From RGIG3009 sp045595445 (GTDB lineage Bacteria; Bacillota; Clostridia; Oscillospirales; Acutalibacteraceae): a stretch of DNA of 53,103 nucleotides. The stretch spans positions 1 through 53,103 of the forward strand of contig JAZOAK010000052.1 in NCBI GenBank assembly GCA_045595445.1, written 5' to 3'. The notes beneath the pieces were generated by a model. It had not been told where the DNA came from. It saw only the letters and a program-made list of their open reading frames with translations, and did no database searches. Shown piece after piece: positions 6,886-15,548 of the stretch (position 1 is the stretch's first letter; each line of letters opens with the position of its first letter). Both the position numbers and the translations under genes were made by a program.

Positions 6886-7428
6886 ATGATCTGGAAATTG
6901 TTTTTGACTTTCTTAAAGATCGGCGCGTTTACGTTCGGCGGGGGATATGCGATGATCCCGTTGATCCAACGCGAGGTTGTGGAAAAGAACAACTGGCTCA
7001 GCGATGAAGATATTCTTGAAATCATCGCCATTGCGGAATCCACTCCCGGTCCGATCGCCATCAACTCGGCAACGTTCGTCGGGTATAAGGTGGCGGGCTT
7101 TTTCGGCGCGTTTTCCTGTACGCTCGGTGTGGTGCTGCCGTCGTTTATCATCATCTTGCTGGTGTCGTTCATACTGGATCAGTTCAAGGCGATTACCGCC
7201 GTGCAATATGCCTTCAACGGTATCCGAGCAGGTGTGCTGGCACTCATCCTCAAAGCGCTGATCAACATGTATAAAAAAAGCCCGAAAGGTTGGGTGTCCT
7301 ACGTGGTCATGGCGGCGGCGTTTATCGGCGTGGCGGTGTTTGACGTAAACGTCTTGATCGTCATTATCGGCTGTGCCGTGTTTGGGCTTATCACCTCTTT
7401 GATAGCGGAAAAGAGGTGTCGCGCATGA
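6886..7428 (+). CDS. chrA: Chromate transporter family half, ChrA-type subunit 1
   Basis: 180-aa membrane protein with the CHR-domain signatures FGGGYAMIPLIQREVV near the N terminus and ESTPGPIAINSATFVGY, followed by about 5 hydrophobic helices. Short single-domain CHR proteins are encoded as adjacent pairs that together equal a full ChrA, and the next gene is the partner. The ATG at 6886 is chosen over an upstream ATG because GGAG precedes it and the helix begins at once. Family members export chromate or act in anion transport; in a gut anaerobe the real substrate is uncertain. Confidence 0.88.
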   Translation: MIWKLFLTFLKIGAFTFGGGYAMIPLIQREVVEKNNWLSDEDILEIIAIAESTPGPIAINSATFVGYKVAGFFGAFSCTLGVVLPSFIIILLVSFILDQFKAITAVQYAFNGIRAGVLALILKALINMYKKSPKGWVSYVVMAAAFIGVAVFDVNVLIVIIGCAVFGLITSLIAEKRCRA

Positions 7429-8006
7429 TCTTTTTACACTTGTTTCTTACGTTTTTTAAGATCGGCGCGTTTACCTTCGGCGGCGGCTATGCGATGTTAC
7501 CGCTCATTCAAAAAGAGGTTGTGTCGCTCGGTTGGATGACTAACGAAACCATCCTCAATTTCATCGCCGTGAGTGAGAGCACCCCCGGTCCGTTCGCCAT
7601 TAACATGGCGACCTACGTGGGGCAAGCGATGGGCGGTCAGTACGGCTTGTGGGGCAACCTGTTCGGCGCATTTTGCGCAACACTCGGTGTGGTGTTGCCG
7701 TCGTTCGTTGTCATTCTGCTGGTCGCGAATTTCTTTGAGAAATTCAAGGAAAGCCGCATTGTCAAAGGGTGTATGACAGGCTTAAAACCCGCTGTCATCG
7801 GTCTGATCGGCTCGGCGGTGATCTCCACCGGCGCTACGGTGTTTTTCCCTGCCGGCATTTCCCTTGCGGTGTTCGCCACGGTGGAGTTTTTAAGCGCGCT
7901 GGCGATCTTCGTACTCGCCTTGATACTGGCGCTCAAAAAAGTGCATCCGATCTTAATCATTGTGCTCTCCGCGGCACTCGGCATCGCGGTGGGGTATCTG
8001 TTCTGA
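7425..8006 (+). CDS. chrA: Chromate transporter family half, ChrA-type subunit 2
   Basis: 193-aa partner of the preceding gene, with the same motifs FGGGYAMLPLIQKEVV and ESTPGPFAINMATYVGQ. It starts in an ATGA overlap with the first gene's stop and has AGAGGTG as ribosome site. Paired CHR monodomains usually insert with opposite topology and form one heterodimeric carrier. A strong terminator follows at 8009. Confidence 0.88.
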   Translation: MIFLHLFLTFFKIGAFTFGGGYAMLPLIQKEVVSLGWMTNETILNFIAVSESTPGPFAINMATYVGQAMGGQYGLWGNLFGAFCATLGVVLPSFVVILLVANFFEKFKESRIVKGCMTGLKPAVIGLIGSAVISTGATVFFPAGISLAVFATVEFLSALAIFVLALILALKKVHPILIIVLSAALGIAVGYLF

Positions 8007-8008
8007 CA

Positions 8009-8035
8009 AGCAGGAGCAAATGCTCCTGCTTTTTT
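8009..8035 (+). terminator. Terminator of the chrA pair
   Basis: AGCAGGAGC-aaat-GCTCCTGCT followed by T5. Its T-run merges into the -35 element of the next promoter. Confidence 0.85.
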
Positions 8036-8063
8036 CATATTCCCGCAACGCGAAACATACAGT
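8035..8063 (+). promoter_or_regulatory. Sigma-E-type sporulation promoter
   Basis: TCATATT (8035-8041), 14 bp, CATACAGT (8056-8063): an exact match to the mother-cell sigma-E consensus KMATATT-N14/15-CATACANT. It drives the deacetylase at 8084. Confidence 0.75.
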
Positions 8064-8083
8064 GATAGCGGGAGTGTGAGAGT

Positions 8084-8890
8084 ATGATTATCCTAAAAAA
8101 GCGCTGGATCCTCACCGCGCTTTGCTGTCTTGCGTTGTTGATTGCTTCGCCGCTGGCGATTTTGCATTATGCCGATGCGCGGCAGACGGCGGCGGGTGCG
8201 GTGACGAGCTGGGGGTTAAGTTTTAGGAAGGAGGGGGAGCCGCCCGTCGGCAATGCCGATGCCGCGTACCTCAAACAATTCGATGCGTATTACGTGGGGG
8301 ACACCTCCACCGAAAACGGCAAAACGCTGTACCTGACGTTCGATGCGGGTTTTGAAAACGGCAACACCGCCCCCATTCTGGACGCGCTTGCAAAGCATAA
8401 CGCCAAAGCGACGTTTTTCCTTGTCAAAAATTATCTGGACACCGCCCCTGAGCTGGTGCGGCGCATGGTGGCGGAGGGACACACCGTCGGTAACCACACG
8501 GCAACCCACCCCGATATGTCCAAGATTGCCGATCACGCCGCCTTCCAAAAAGAACTGAACGATTTAGAGGATGCCTACCGCACGCTTGTCGGCAGCAATA
8601 TGGAAAAACTCTACCGCCCGCCGCAGGGGAATTTCAGCGAATCCAACTTAAAAATGGCACAAGAGATGGGTTACCGCACATTCTTTTGGAGTTTAGCGTA
8701 CGTGGACTGGTACGTGGACCGTCAACCCACCCGCGAACAGGCTTTGGAAAAACTTACCGCGCGGGTGCATCCGGGCGCGATTGTTTTGTTGCACAGCACT
8801 TCTGCGACCAACGCACAGATCTTAGACGAACTGCTCACCAAATGGGAAGCCATGGGCTATCGGTTTGCCCCCTTGCAAGACTTATTGTAA
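8084..8890 (+). CDS. PdaA-like polysaccharide (peptidoglycan) deacetylase
   Basis: 268 aa: an N-terminal hydrophobic anchor (residues 7-27) and a carbohydrate esterase 4 (NodB) domain outside the membrane. The metal/catalytic motifs are TFDAGFENG (the PdaA/PdaB form of motif 1), NHTATHPDM (motif 2, H-x3-H), YRPPQG (motif 3) and a late HPGAIVLLHS. Such enzymes N-deacetylate muramic acid when spore-cortex delta-lactam is made. A perfect sigma-E promoter in front supports expression in the mother cell during sporulation. The start ATG has GGAG 9 nt upstream. PdaA, PdaB or another paralogue cannot be told apart here. Confidence 0.88.
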   Translation: MIILKKRWILTALCCLALLIASPLAILHYADARQTAAGAVTSWGLSFRKEGEPPVGNADAAYLKQFDAYYVGDTSTENGKTLYLTFDAGFENGNTAPILDALAKHNAKATFFLVKNYLDTAPELVRRMVAEGHTVGNHTATHPDMSKIADHAAFQKELNDLEDAYRTLVGSNMEKLYRPPQGNFSESNLKMAQEMGYRTFFWSLAYVDWYVDRQPTREQALEKLTARVHPGAIVLLHSTSATNAQILDELLTKWEAMGYRFAPLQDLL

Positions 8891-8937
8891 CCGCATCTTG
8901 TCCGTATCCATACACTGTCACAAAGGAGGCGGACGAT

Positions 8938-9228
8938 ATGTGGGAAACGATCGGAGCGGTGATCGGGTTACTGCTTGCGTTGTACGGTGCGGCGGATCTG
9001 CTGATGCGCTTGTGCTGGCGGGTGGTGTTTGCGGGGGAGACAGACGCGGTCACGTTGTCGGTGGCAGGTGAAAATGCCGAATACCGCATCCGCCGCTTCG
9101 CCGCGTGGGTGCGGTTGCGCCCTGCTGGCGGGTTTGTGCCAACCGTTTTACTCCGCAAAGAAGATGCCGTATCGGAACGGCTGTGCGAGGAACTGGGACT
9201 GCGCGTTTGCACTGGAAAAGATAGATGA
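8938..9228 (+). CDS. Small membrane-anchored protein of unknown function
   Basis: 96 aa; residues 5-30 form one hydrophobic segment, followed by a soluble basic tail with an odd late region (LLRKEDAVSERLCEELGL). AAGGAGG lies 8 nt before the ATG, so it is translated. It follows the deacetylase by 47 bp with no terminator between and may share its sporulation promoter. I do not recognise the family. Confidence 0.7.
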   Translation: MWETIGAVIGLLLALYGAADLLMRLCWRVVFAGETDAVTLSVAGENAEYRIRRFAAWVRLRPAGGFVPTVLLRKEDAVSERLCEELGLRVCTGKDR

Positions 9229-9234
9229 AACCGC

Positions 9235-9263
9235 TTTACAAGCACCAAATCATACGCTATAAT
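9235..9263 (+). promoter_or_regulatory. Promoter of recD2-comF
   Basis: TTTACA (9235-9240), 17 bp, TATAAT (9258-9263). The -35 lies just after the stop of the preceding small gene. Confidence 0.75.
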
Positions 9264-9298
9264 AAAAACAGAATATATGTTCGGTGCGAGGATCAACA

Positions 9299-11512
9299 AT
9301 GGAGCAAACGGAGCAGGTATTATGCGGCACCGTGGAGCGGGTGGTTTTCCGTAATGAGGAAAACGGCTGGACGGTGTTGGAACTTGCGGCGGAGGACGAG
9401 TTTCACAAGGTAGTGGGAGTCCTGCCGACCACGCAAGCGGGCGAACAGTTAAAACTGACGGGCGAATGGGTGGAACATCCCAAATTCGGCCGTCAGTTTC
9501 GCGCGCACACCTGCGAGCACGAACTGCCCACCGACCGCGATGCGGTGTTTCGGTACTTGGCATCGGGCGCGATCAAGGGCGTCGGTCCGGTCACGGCGTC
9601 GGCGCTGGTCGCACAGTTCGGGGAGGATACCCTGCGGGTGATGGACGAAGAACCCGAGCGGCTGTGTGAGGTGCGCGGTATCACGGCGTCAAAAGCCGAA
9701 AAGATCGCCAAAGAATACCGCGAGCAGTTCGGCCTGCGCGAGGTGATCCTTGCCTTTTCGGGCTATGGACTCACCCAGAGTGAAGCCCTGCGCTGTTGGA
9801 AACGGTGGGGAGCGCAGACGGTGGAGACCATCCGTTCCAATCCGTATCTGCTCTGCTCGGCGGGGCTTTATATTTCGTTCGACCGTGCGGATGCGATTTG
9901 TATGAGCATGGATCGCCCGGCAGACGATCCGCGCCGTATTGAGGCGGGGCTGTTACACGTCTTGCGGCACAACCTGCAAAACGGACATACCTGCCTGCCG
10001 TCGGACAAGCTGATCGTCGCCACGGCACAGATGCTCGGCATTGATGCGATCAAAACCGGTGAAACGTTGCAGGATATGGTCACGCAGTTCACGGTACGCA
10101 CCGAACGGATTGGGGAGCAGGTCTTTGTGTTTTTACCCAATCTGCATCAGGCGGAGAAATATGCCGCCTCGCGGATTCGGCTGATGACGGGCTTCCATAC
10201 GGAGGTAAGCGAGAAGATCCGCCGCAATTTAAGCACCATGGAGCGGCAAAACGGCATCACTTATCAAGAGCGGCAGCGCGAAGCGGTGCTTGCCGCGGTG
10301 GAGAAAGGGGTGCTGGTGCTCACGGGCGGTCCCGGTACCGGTAAAACCACCACCCTGCGCGCGATCATCGCGTTGTTGGAGGGGCTCGGCGAGCGGGTAG
10401 AAATCGCGGCCCCGACAGGTCGCGCTGCCAAACGCATGACCGAGCTCACGGGATGCGAGGCACGCACCATTCATCGGTTATTGGAGGTCAAGTGGGACGA
10501 GTACGATACACCGGTCTTTGATCGTAACGAGAAAAACCCGCTGGAAGCGGATGCATTGATCGTTGACGAGGTATCGATGGTGGATGCGCTGTTGTTTGAA
10601 AGCTTGTTGCGCGCGCTCAAACCTGCGTGTCGCTTAATTTTGGTTGGGGATACCGATCAGCTTCCCGCCGTGGGTGCGGGTAGTGTTCTGCACGATCTGA
10701 TTGAAAGCGGCGTGTTGCCGGTTGTGAAATTGAATCAAGTCTTTCGCCAAGCGCTCACGAGCGACATCGTCGCCAACGCGCACCGCATCGTTTCGGGCGA
10801 TATGCCAAAATTCAGCAAAAAAGACGGCGACTGCTTCTTTTTGGAGGAATTTATACCCGACGATGCCGTTAATACGGTGGTGGATCTGTGCGCGCGACGC
10901 TTGCCCGCGGGCTACGGTACGAGCGTGTTCGATGGGATTCAAGTGCTGTGTCCCGGCCGTAAAGGGCCGCTCGGCACGGTGCGGCTCAACGAGCGGTTGC
11001 AGGAGGCGCTGAACCCTTGCAGCGAAGCAAAGCGCGAGTGGAGCGGCGAATCGTCCATGCTCCGCGAGGGCGATAAGGTCATGCATATCAAAAACGATTA
11101 CGATATCGGATGGACGCGGGACAGCGGCGAGTTGGGAACCGGTGTCTTTAACGGTGACATTGGCATCCTCGAGGAGATCTCCCCGCGTGAGCAACTCCTA
11201 AAAGTTCGCTATGACGACCGCGTGGCACTGTATACGTACGAGCAAGCCAAAGAACTGGAACTGGCGTACGCGATCACGGTACACAAAAGCCAGGGTAGTG
11301 AATTTGACACGGTGGTACTGCCGGTGTGTCACGTGCCGAAACTTCTGTGTTATCGCAACCTGCTCTATACCGCGGTCACGCGTGCCAAATCTCTTTTGAT
11401 CGCCGTCGGCGAGCGTGAAACGCTGGGCGCGATGGTAAAAAATCACCGCAAGACCTTGCGGTATACGGGACTAAACTTCTTTTTGGAACAAGCGGGGTGG
11501 TTCTTCCCGTGA
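9299..11512 (+). CDS. recD2: RecD2-type 5'-3' DNA helicase
   Basis: 737 aa SF1B helicase. N-terminal OB-like/helix-hairpin-helix region (GAIKGVGPVTASALV, EVRGITASKAEKIAKEY), then Walker A GGPGTGKTTT, Walker B VDEVSMVD, GDTDQLPAVGAGS, and the C-terminal UvrD_C_2 segment ending with YAITVHKSQGSEFD and LLYTAVTRAK. RecD2 unwinds DNA in genomes lacking RecBCD, consistent with addAB elsewhere in this window. The ATG at 9299 has GAGG at 7 nt; a GTG five codons earlier has no ribosome site. It forms an operon with comF through a GTGA overlap. Confidence 0.94.
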   Translation: MEQTEQVLCGTVERVVFRNEENGWTVLELAAEDEFHKVVGVLPTTQAGEQLKLTGEWVEHPKFGRQFRAHTCEHELPTDRDAVFRYLASGAIKGVGPVTASALVAQFGEDTLRVMDEEPERLCEVRGITASKAEKIAKEYREQFGLREVILAFSGYGLTQSEALRCWKRWGAQTVETIRSNPYLLCSAGLYISFDRADAICMSMDRPADDPRRIEAGLLHVLRHNLQNGHTCLPSDKLIVATAQMLGIDAIKTGETLQDMVTQFTVRTERIGEQVFVFLPNLHQAEKYAASRIRLMTGFHTEVSEKIRRNLSTMERQNGITYQERQREAVLAAVEKGVLVLTGGPGTGKTTTLRAIIALLEGLGERVEIAAPTGRAAKRMTELTGCEARTIHRLLEVKWDEYDTPVFDRNEKNPLEADALIVDEVSMVDALLFESLLRALKPACRLILVGDTDQLPAVGAGSVLHDLIESGVLPVVKLNQVFRQALTSDIVANAHRIVSGDMPKFSKKDGDCFFLEEFIPDDAVNTVVDLCARRLPAGYGTSVFDGIQVLCPGRKGPLGTVRLNERLQEALNPCSEAKREWSGESSMLREGDKVMHIKNDYDIGWTRDSGELGTGVFNGDIGILEEISPREQLLKVRYDDRVALYTYEQAKELELAYAITVHKSQGSEFDTVVLPVCHVPKLLCYRNLLYTAVTRAKSLLIAVGERETLGAMVKNHRKTLRYTGLNFFLEQAGWFFP

Positions 11513-12231
11513 TCAACTGGAAACGGGTCGCGCTTTGTGTTCGCGCCGTTCTGTTGCCGAAACGGTGCGCGTTTTGTGATATGGTAATTCTGCCGTGGCG
11601 CGAAAGCTGTGAGGCTTGCGCGCGGTGCTTGTCATTCATCCGACCGCCGCTGTGTCCGTACTGCGGGCAACACAAACCGCATTGCGGTTGCGGCAAACGG
11701 CGCCCACTCTTTGACAAAGTGGTGGCGCCGTTTTATTATGAGGCGGCGGCACGCAGCGGGGTTTTGCGTCTTAAACGATACGACGATCCCGATGCCATCG
11801 CCCTTTTTGCTGAGTATATGTACACGGTGGTACGCCGTGAATATGGTAACGAGCGGATTGACGGACTGACGTACGTTCCGATGACACGGCGCGCCGAGCG
11901 TCAGCGGGAATATAATCAAGGTCGATTGCTTGCCGAGGCACTCGGCAAGCGGCTGACGTTGCCGGTGTATACGATGCTTGCCAAGATGTACGAAACACCG
12001 CCGCAGAAGGAACTGGATTTCCACGCGCGGTCGGGCAACGTGCTGGGAGTATTCGACGTGATCGGCCCCGATGTTTGCGGCAAAACGCTGCTCTTGGTCG
12101 ATGACGTGATGACCACGGGTGCAACACTCAGCGAATGTGCCAAAATGCTGAAAATTCACGGAGCCAAGCGGGTGTTCGCGGTGACGGTGGCGGTGCATAA
12201 ACGCAAAACGAAAACGGATGAGATCTCCTGA
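11509..12231 (+). CDS. comF: ComF-family amidophosphoribosyltransferase-like protein
   Basis: 240 aa. The N-terminal Cys clusters (CAFC, CEACARC, CPYC, CGCG) form a zinc ribbon, and the C-terminal PRTase fold carries LLLVDDVMTTGATLSECA. ComF is needed for late DNA uptake steps in competent bacteria and is widely conserved. The GTG at 11509 overlaps the recD2 stop (GTGA) with GGGGTGG in front; a GTG at 11497 is a weaker choice. The stop codon sits in the loop and 3' arm of the terminator hairpin. Confidence 0.9.
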   Translation: MINWKRVALCVRAVLLPKRCAFCDMVILPWRESCEACARCLSFIRPPLCPYCGQHKPHCGCGKRRPLFDKVVAPFYYEAAARSGVLRLKRYDDPDAIALFAEYMYTVVRREYGNERIDGLTYVPMTRRAERQREYNQGRLLAEALGKRLTLPVYTMLAKMYETPPQKELDFHARSGNVLGVFDVIGPDVCGKTLLLVDDVMTTGATLSECAKMLKIHGAKRVFAVTVAVHKRKTKTDEIS

Positions 12232-12246
12232 TCTCATCCGTTTTTT
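12211..12246. terminator. Bidirectional terminator overlapping the comF stop
   Basis: AACGGATGAGATC-tcct-GATCTCATCCGTT, then T6 on the plus strand and A-rich on the other side. The comF TGA (12229-12231) begins in the loop. The converging kinase gene stops at 12245. Confidence 0.85.
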
Positions 12247-13654
12247 ATCCTTGTAACTCTATCCAAAACTCCACACCGTTCGGGACGTTTTGTACGCCGT
12301 ACGGCATGCGGTGCGCCTGCATGATCGCCGCGACGACGGACAAGCCGATACCGGTTCCGCCGTACGCGCGGGTGTGCGCCTTATCAATCTTATAAAAGCT
12401 CTCCCAAATATGCGGCAGATCTTCTTCGGGAATGGGTACGCCGGTGTTGAACACCGCGATACGCACCGCGTTTTCCGTTGACTGCGCCTTTATGCGGATC
12501 TCGCCGCCCTCGGTGACGTGATGCAAGGCGTTGGTCAGATAATTGGTGAGTACTTGCTCGATGAGCAGGGCATCGCCCCACGCAAACAACGGTTCGTCGG
12601 GTAACGTCGGCAGCGCGACGGCACGCTCGGCAAATACGGGCGCGTGACGTTGCAATAACCGCGAAAGTAACGCCGACACGTCAAACCGCTCAATGGTAAG
12701 CTCGTCGCCGCCCGATTCCAGTTGCATCAAGGTGGTGAGTTTCGCGATGATCTGCGACAATTTCGCCGCCTCGTCCTCAATGACGGAGCAATAAAATTCG
12801 CGGTCAGCAGCATTGGCTGCGATATTTTCGTGCAACCCCTCCGCATACGTCTGAATGAGCGAAATGGGTGTTTTGAGTTCATGGGATACGTTGCGGATAA
12901 ACCGACTGCGCGCCTCGTTTTGGCGGGTGGTTTTCTCCACGTCGTTTTGCAGACGCGCGTTGGCGGTTTTCAGTTCGGATAAACTGGTTTCCATTGTTTC
13001 GGACACGGTGTTCAAGCTGTGCCCAAGCAGGGCAAGCTCGTCCTCGCTCTCGCCGCTGTACCGATCGGAAAAATCCATACTTGCCATGCGCCCCGCCATG
13101 TCGGACAACCGCCGTACCGGCCGAGTAAACCGATGGGCGAGCACAAAGGCGATAACACAACCGACACCCAGCGTGGCGAGCGTTGTCCACCACAAGAAAC
13201 GCGCGGTTGACGGCATCGCCGCTTGGTTGATCGGCAGGTGCAGAATGACGTGGATCCCCTCCGTCGTTTTGCCGTACAACGATAACACGTCGTCGTGATT
13301 TATCACAACGTACGAGCCGTTTTCGACAGCGTAGGGTGTCAACAAAAACGCCGGTGCATCCGGCAAGGGGTTGGCATAGATCACCTGATGATCCGTGCGG
13401 ATCAAAATCGACATATCGTAAGCGTTGCGGTACGGTAACAACACCTGCTCGGGGTTCACCCGTCGCGCGATCGCCTCGGCGGCATCCGTGTATGCCCGCG
13501 TGAGCAAGGTTTCGGTTTCTCGCTCATTCCACCGCGCAAACGCAAAGGTATTAAGCAACCAATTGAATAACAGCAGCGCTAAAATGCACACGATAAACAC
13601 GCAAAACACTTTGCCGGCGACCGACCGAAAGAAGCGTGTGACGGCAGTTTTCAT
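12245..13654 (-). CDS. Sensor histidine kinase (HAMP, HisKA, HATPase)
   Basis: 469 aa membrane sensor. TM1 about 16-38, an extracytoplasmic sensor of about 115 residues, TM2 about 155-175, HAMP from HRFTRPVRRL, a coiled-coil linker, the phosphoacceptor in NVSHELKTPI (H258), N-box NYLTNALHH, and G-boxes around YGGTGIGLSVV. It overlaps the response regulator by 4 bp (ATGA) and is co-transcribed with it and a DUF4364 gene. The signal is unknown; there is no target gene adjacent except the ABC operon read in the same direction upstream. Confidence 0.93.
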   Translation of the reverse strand: MKTAVTRFFRSVAGKVFCVFIVCILALLLFNWLLNTFAFARWNERETETLLTRAYTDAAEAIARRVNPEQVLLPYRNAYDMSILIRTDHQVIYANPLPDAPAFLLTPYAVENGSYVVINHDDVLSLYGKTTEGIHVILHLPINQAAMPSTARFLWWTTLATLGVGCVIAFVLAHRFTRPVRRLSDMAGRMASMDFSDRYSGESEDELALLGHSLNTVSETMETSLSELKTANARLQNDVEKTTRQNEARSRFIRNVSHELKTPISLIQTYAEGLHENIAANAADREFYCSVIEDEAAKLSQIIAKLTTLMQLESGGDELTIERFDVSALLSRLLQRHAPVFAERAVALPTLPDEPLFAWGDALLIEQVLTNYLTNALHHVTEGGEIRIKAQSTENAVRIAVFNTGVPIPEEDLPHIWESFYKIDKAHTRAYGGTGIGLSVVAAIMQAHRMPYGVQNVPNGVEFWIELQG

Positions 13655-14319
13655 ACTTCACCCTCGAATTTATACCCGATGCCGCGCACCGTTTTGATCT
13701 GATTACCGACTTCGCCGAGCTTACTGCGCAACTTCTTGATGTGCGTGTCCACCGTGCGGGCATCGCCGTCGTAATCGTATTGCCAAACGCTGCCCAGAAT
13801 ACGGTCGCGCGACAGCGCGATCCCTTTGTTGGTCATCAAATATTCGAGCAGTTCAAACTCCGTATACGTGAGCTGTACCAAGGTGTTATCCACGTACACC
13901 TCGCGCGCGAGCTTGTCAATGCGCAAGCGCGACGGATCCGCTGCGACGGTATCTCCCTTGCGGCGCAAGATCGCCTCAATGCGGGCAGAGAGAATTTTTA
14001 AGCTGAACGGCTTTGCCACGTATTCATCCGCGCCGAGTTCAAAACCTTGCAGTTCATCGGCTTCTTCACTGCGGGCGGTGAGCATGATGATGGGTGTCTC
14101 GTGCGTTTTGCGGATCTCGCGGCACACCTGCCAGCCGTCTTTCCTCGGCATCATCACGTCCAAGATCACGAGGTCGGGGTGCTTGTCGAAAAACACCTCC
14201 AACGCTTCCACACCGTCGGCGGCTTCCAACGTTTCGTATCCTTTAATGCGTAAATAGTCGGCAATGACACGACGCATACGCATCTCATCGTCAACGATCA
14301 GAATGGTAGCAGATTTCAT
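13651..14319 (-). CDS. OmpR/PhoB-family response regulator
   Basis: 222 aa. The receiver domain has acidic DDE at residues 10-12, phospho-site D54 (VILDVMMPRKDG), T/S switch LTAR and K in AKPFS; the C-terminal winged helix has YTEFELLEYL and VDTHIKKLRSKLG with the RTVRGIGYKFE ending typical of the family. Partner of the overlapping histidine kinase. It lies 11 bp after the DUF4364 gene. Confidence 0.95.
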   Translation of the reverse strand: MKSATILIVDDEMRMRRVIADYLRIKGYETLEAADGVEALEVFFDKHPDLVILDVMMPRKDGWQVCREIRKTHETPIIMLTARSEEADELQGFELGADEYVAKPFSLKILSARIEAILRRKGDTVAADPSRLRIDKLAREVYVDNTLVQLTYTEFELLEYLMTNKGIALSRDRILGSVWQYDYDGDARTVDTHIKKLRSKLGEVGNQIKTVRGIGYKFEGEV

Positions 14320-14330
14320 ACGATCACATC

Positions 14331-14918
14331 CTATTTCAGGTCGATAACGATCCGATCGGTTTCTTCAAAGCGGGCACCGCCCGTCAGCACCGCAATCACG
14401 CTCTGGTAGAGCAGTAGCGGATCTTCCAAAAACTGCTCGCGTACCAACGCGGCTTGACGGTCGTCGGCGACTAACAGCGTAAAGGAAAGAAGCGGCGCCG
14501 TTTCGTTCCCGACGGTGCAGGTCACGGTAACTCCCGCCTCGGTCTTAACGATTTTTACGTGGTTTTCCTGTTCGCTGCGACGGCGCGCGAGCAACTGTAC
14601 CGCCGCCTTGGAAGCGCGCTCGCGAATGGTATAAGGGAGCAGATCGGCAAGTGTTTCCGCCGCGTGGGATCCCACCTCGGTCACGGCGAGGGTATCGTCC
14701 TCACGGTCGCATAGGTTACCCAGTTCGATCAATTCATCAATCGCGGCACTGGTATCAAAAAAATTCGCCATGCCGCCCCCGCAGATAATATCCAGCACGT
14801 CGCCGCGGGGCATCGGTACGCCCGCCGCGATCAATACGTAACAGATGAGAATTTTAATTTCATGTCGGGAATGTAACCCACCGGGTTCCACACCCGCGCC
14901 AAAGGCATCACGATCCAT
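14331..14918 (-). CDS. DUF4364 family protein
   Basis: 195 aa, matching the clostridial DUF4364 pattern from memory: an N-terminal winged-helix-like region (EIKILICYVLIAAG...DVLDII... ANFFDTSAAIDELIELGNL) and a C-terminal mixed domain. First gene of the operon with the two-component system, started from a promoter nested in the upstream terminator; GGAGG lies 8 nt before the ATG. The function is unknown. A small regulatory DNA-binding role is an inference from the wHTH-like N terminus. Confidence 0.78.
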   Translation of the reverse strand: MDRDAFGAGVEPGGLHSRHEIKILICYVLIAAGVPMPRGDVLDIICGGGMANFFDTSAAIDELIELGNLCDREDDTLAVTEVGSHAAETLADLLPYTIRERASKAAVQLLARRRSEQENHVKIVKTEAGVTVTCTVGNETAPLLSFTLLVADDRQAALVREQFLEDPLLLYQSVIAVLTGGARFEETDRIVIDLK

Positions 14919-14942
14919 ACAACGCGCCTCCTTTACCTATTT

Positions 14943-14971
14943 AGTATACAAAAACTCCGCCCCGCTGTCAA
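14943..14971 (-). promoter_or_regulatory. Promoter of DUF4364-RR-HK
   Basis: Minus strand TTGACA (14966-14971), 17 bp, TATACT (14943-14948). The TTGA of the -35 is the loop of the terminator at 14951-14983. Confidence 0.85.
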
Positions 14972-14983
14972 CAGCGGGGCGGA
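14951..14983 (-). terminator. Terminator of the ABC operon, overlapping the next promoter
   Basis: A perfect 12-bp stem TCCGCCCCGCTG/CAGCGGGGCGGA with loop TTGA, then gTTTTTG on the minus strand. Confidence 0.85.
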
Positions 14984-14990
14984 AGCGTTT

Positions 14991-15548
14991 TCACATTGTG
15001 ATCACCGTTGCCTCAAACAGTTTTGCCTCGTCGAGCGAATGGGTGACCAGTACGATCGGACACCCCGCAAACCGCTCGCGCAACTTGGCGGCGACCGACA
15101 CTTTTAAGGCATCGTCCAAGCCGTTAAACGGCTCGTCCAAGAGTAAAAGATCACCACCGAACGCGAGCGCACGAGCGAGTGCCACCCGCCGCTGCATCCC
15201 GCCGCTGAGCTCATCGGGGTACTGCTCGGCGGCGTCTTGCAAGGAAACGTCGGCAAGTGCCTGCTCCACCGCGTCAGCGTCATCGGTGACCAGCAGCAGA
15301 TTTTCCCGCACCGTCAGCCACGGCGCCAATCGGTTTTCCTGAAACACCATGGCAACCCGCGACACCTCGCGGCGAACGAAGCCGTCGGTGGGGGATTCCA
15401 ACCCCGCGATCAACCGTAAAAGAGTGGTCTTGCCGCATCCCGACGGACCGAACAGACAAACCGCACCGTCACGCGGTAACGTCAGCGATACGTCGGTCAA
15501 CACGGGCGCACCGCCGTAAGAGAACGACACACGATCAAGTGTTACCAT
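14991..15548 (-). CDS. ABC transporter ATPase (nitrate/sulfonate/taurine type)
   Basis: 185 aa ATPase: Walker A GPSGCGKTT, Q-loop VFQENRLAPWLTV, signature LSGGMQRRVALARAL, Walker B LLLLDEPFNGLD, and H-loop VLVTHS. It is short for the SsuB/TauB family (usually about 240-260), missing most of the C-terminal tail but with all catalytic motifs. The ATG at 15548 has GGAGG upstream and overlaps the permease gene end. It powers the import system encoded by the next two genes. Confidence 0.92.
   Translation of the reverse strand: MVTLDRVSFSYGGAPVLTDVSLTLPRDGAVCLFGPSGCGKTTLLRLIAGLESPTDGFVRREVSRVAMVFQENRLAPWLTVRENLLLVTDDADAVEQALADVSLQDAAEQYPDELSGGMQRRVALARALAFGGDLLLLDEPFNGLDDALKVSVAAKLRERFAGCPIVLVTHSLDEAKLFEATVITM

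Noticed and set aside
11632..12237. 201-codon antisense frame over comF
   Set aside because: Sense frame has the ComF zinc ribbon and PRTase motifs; the antisense has none and no ribosome site.
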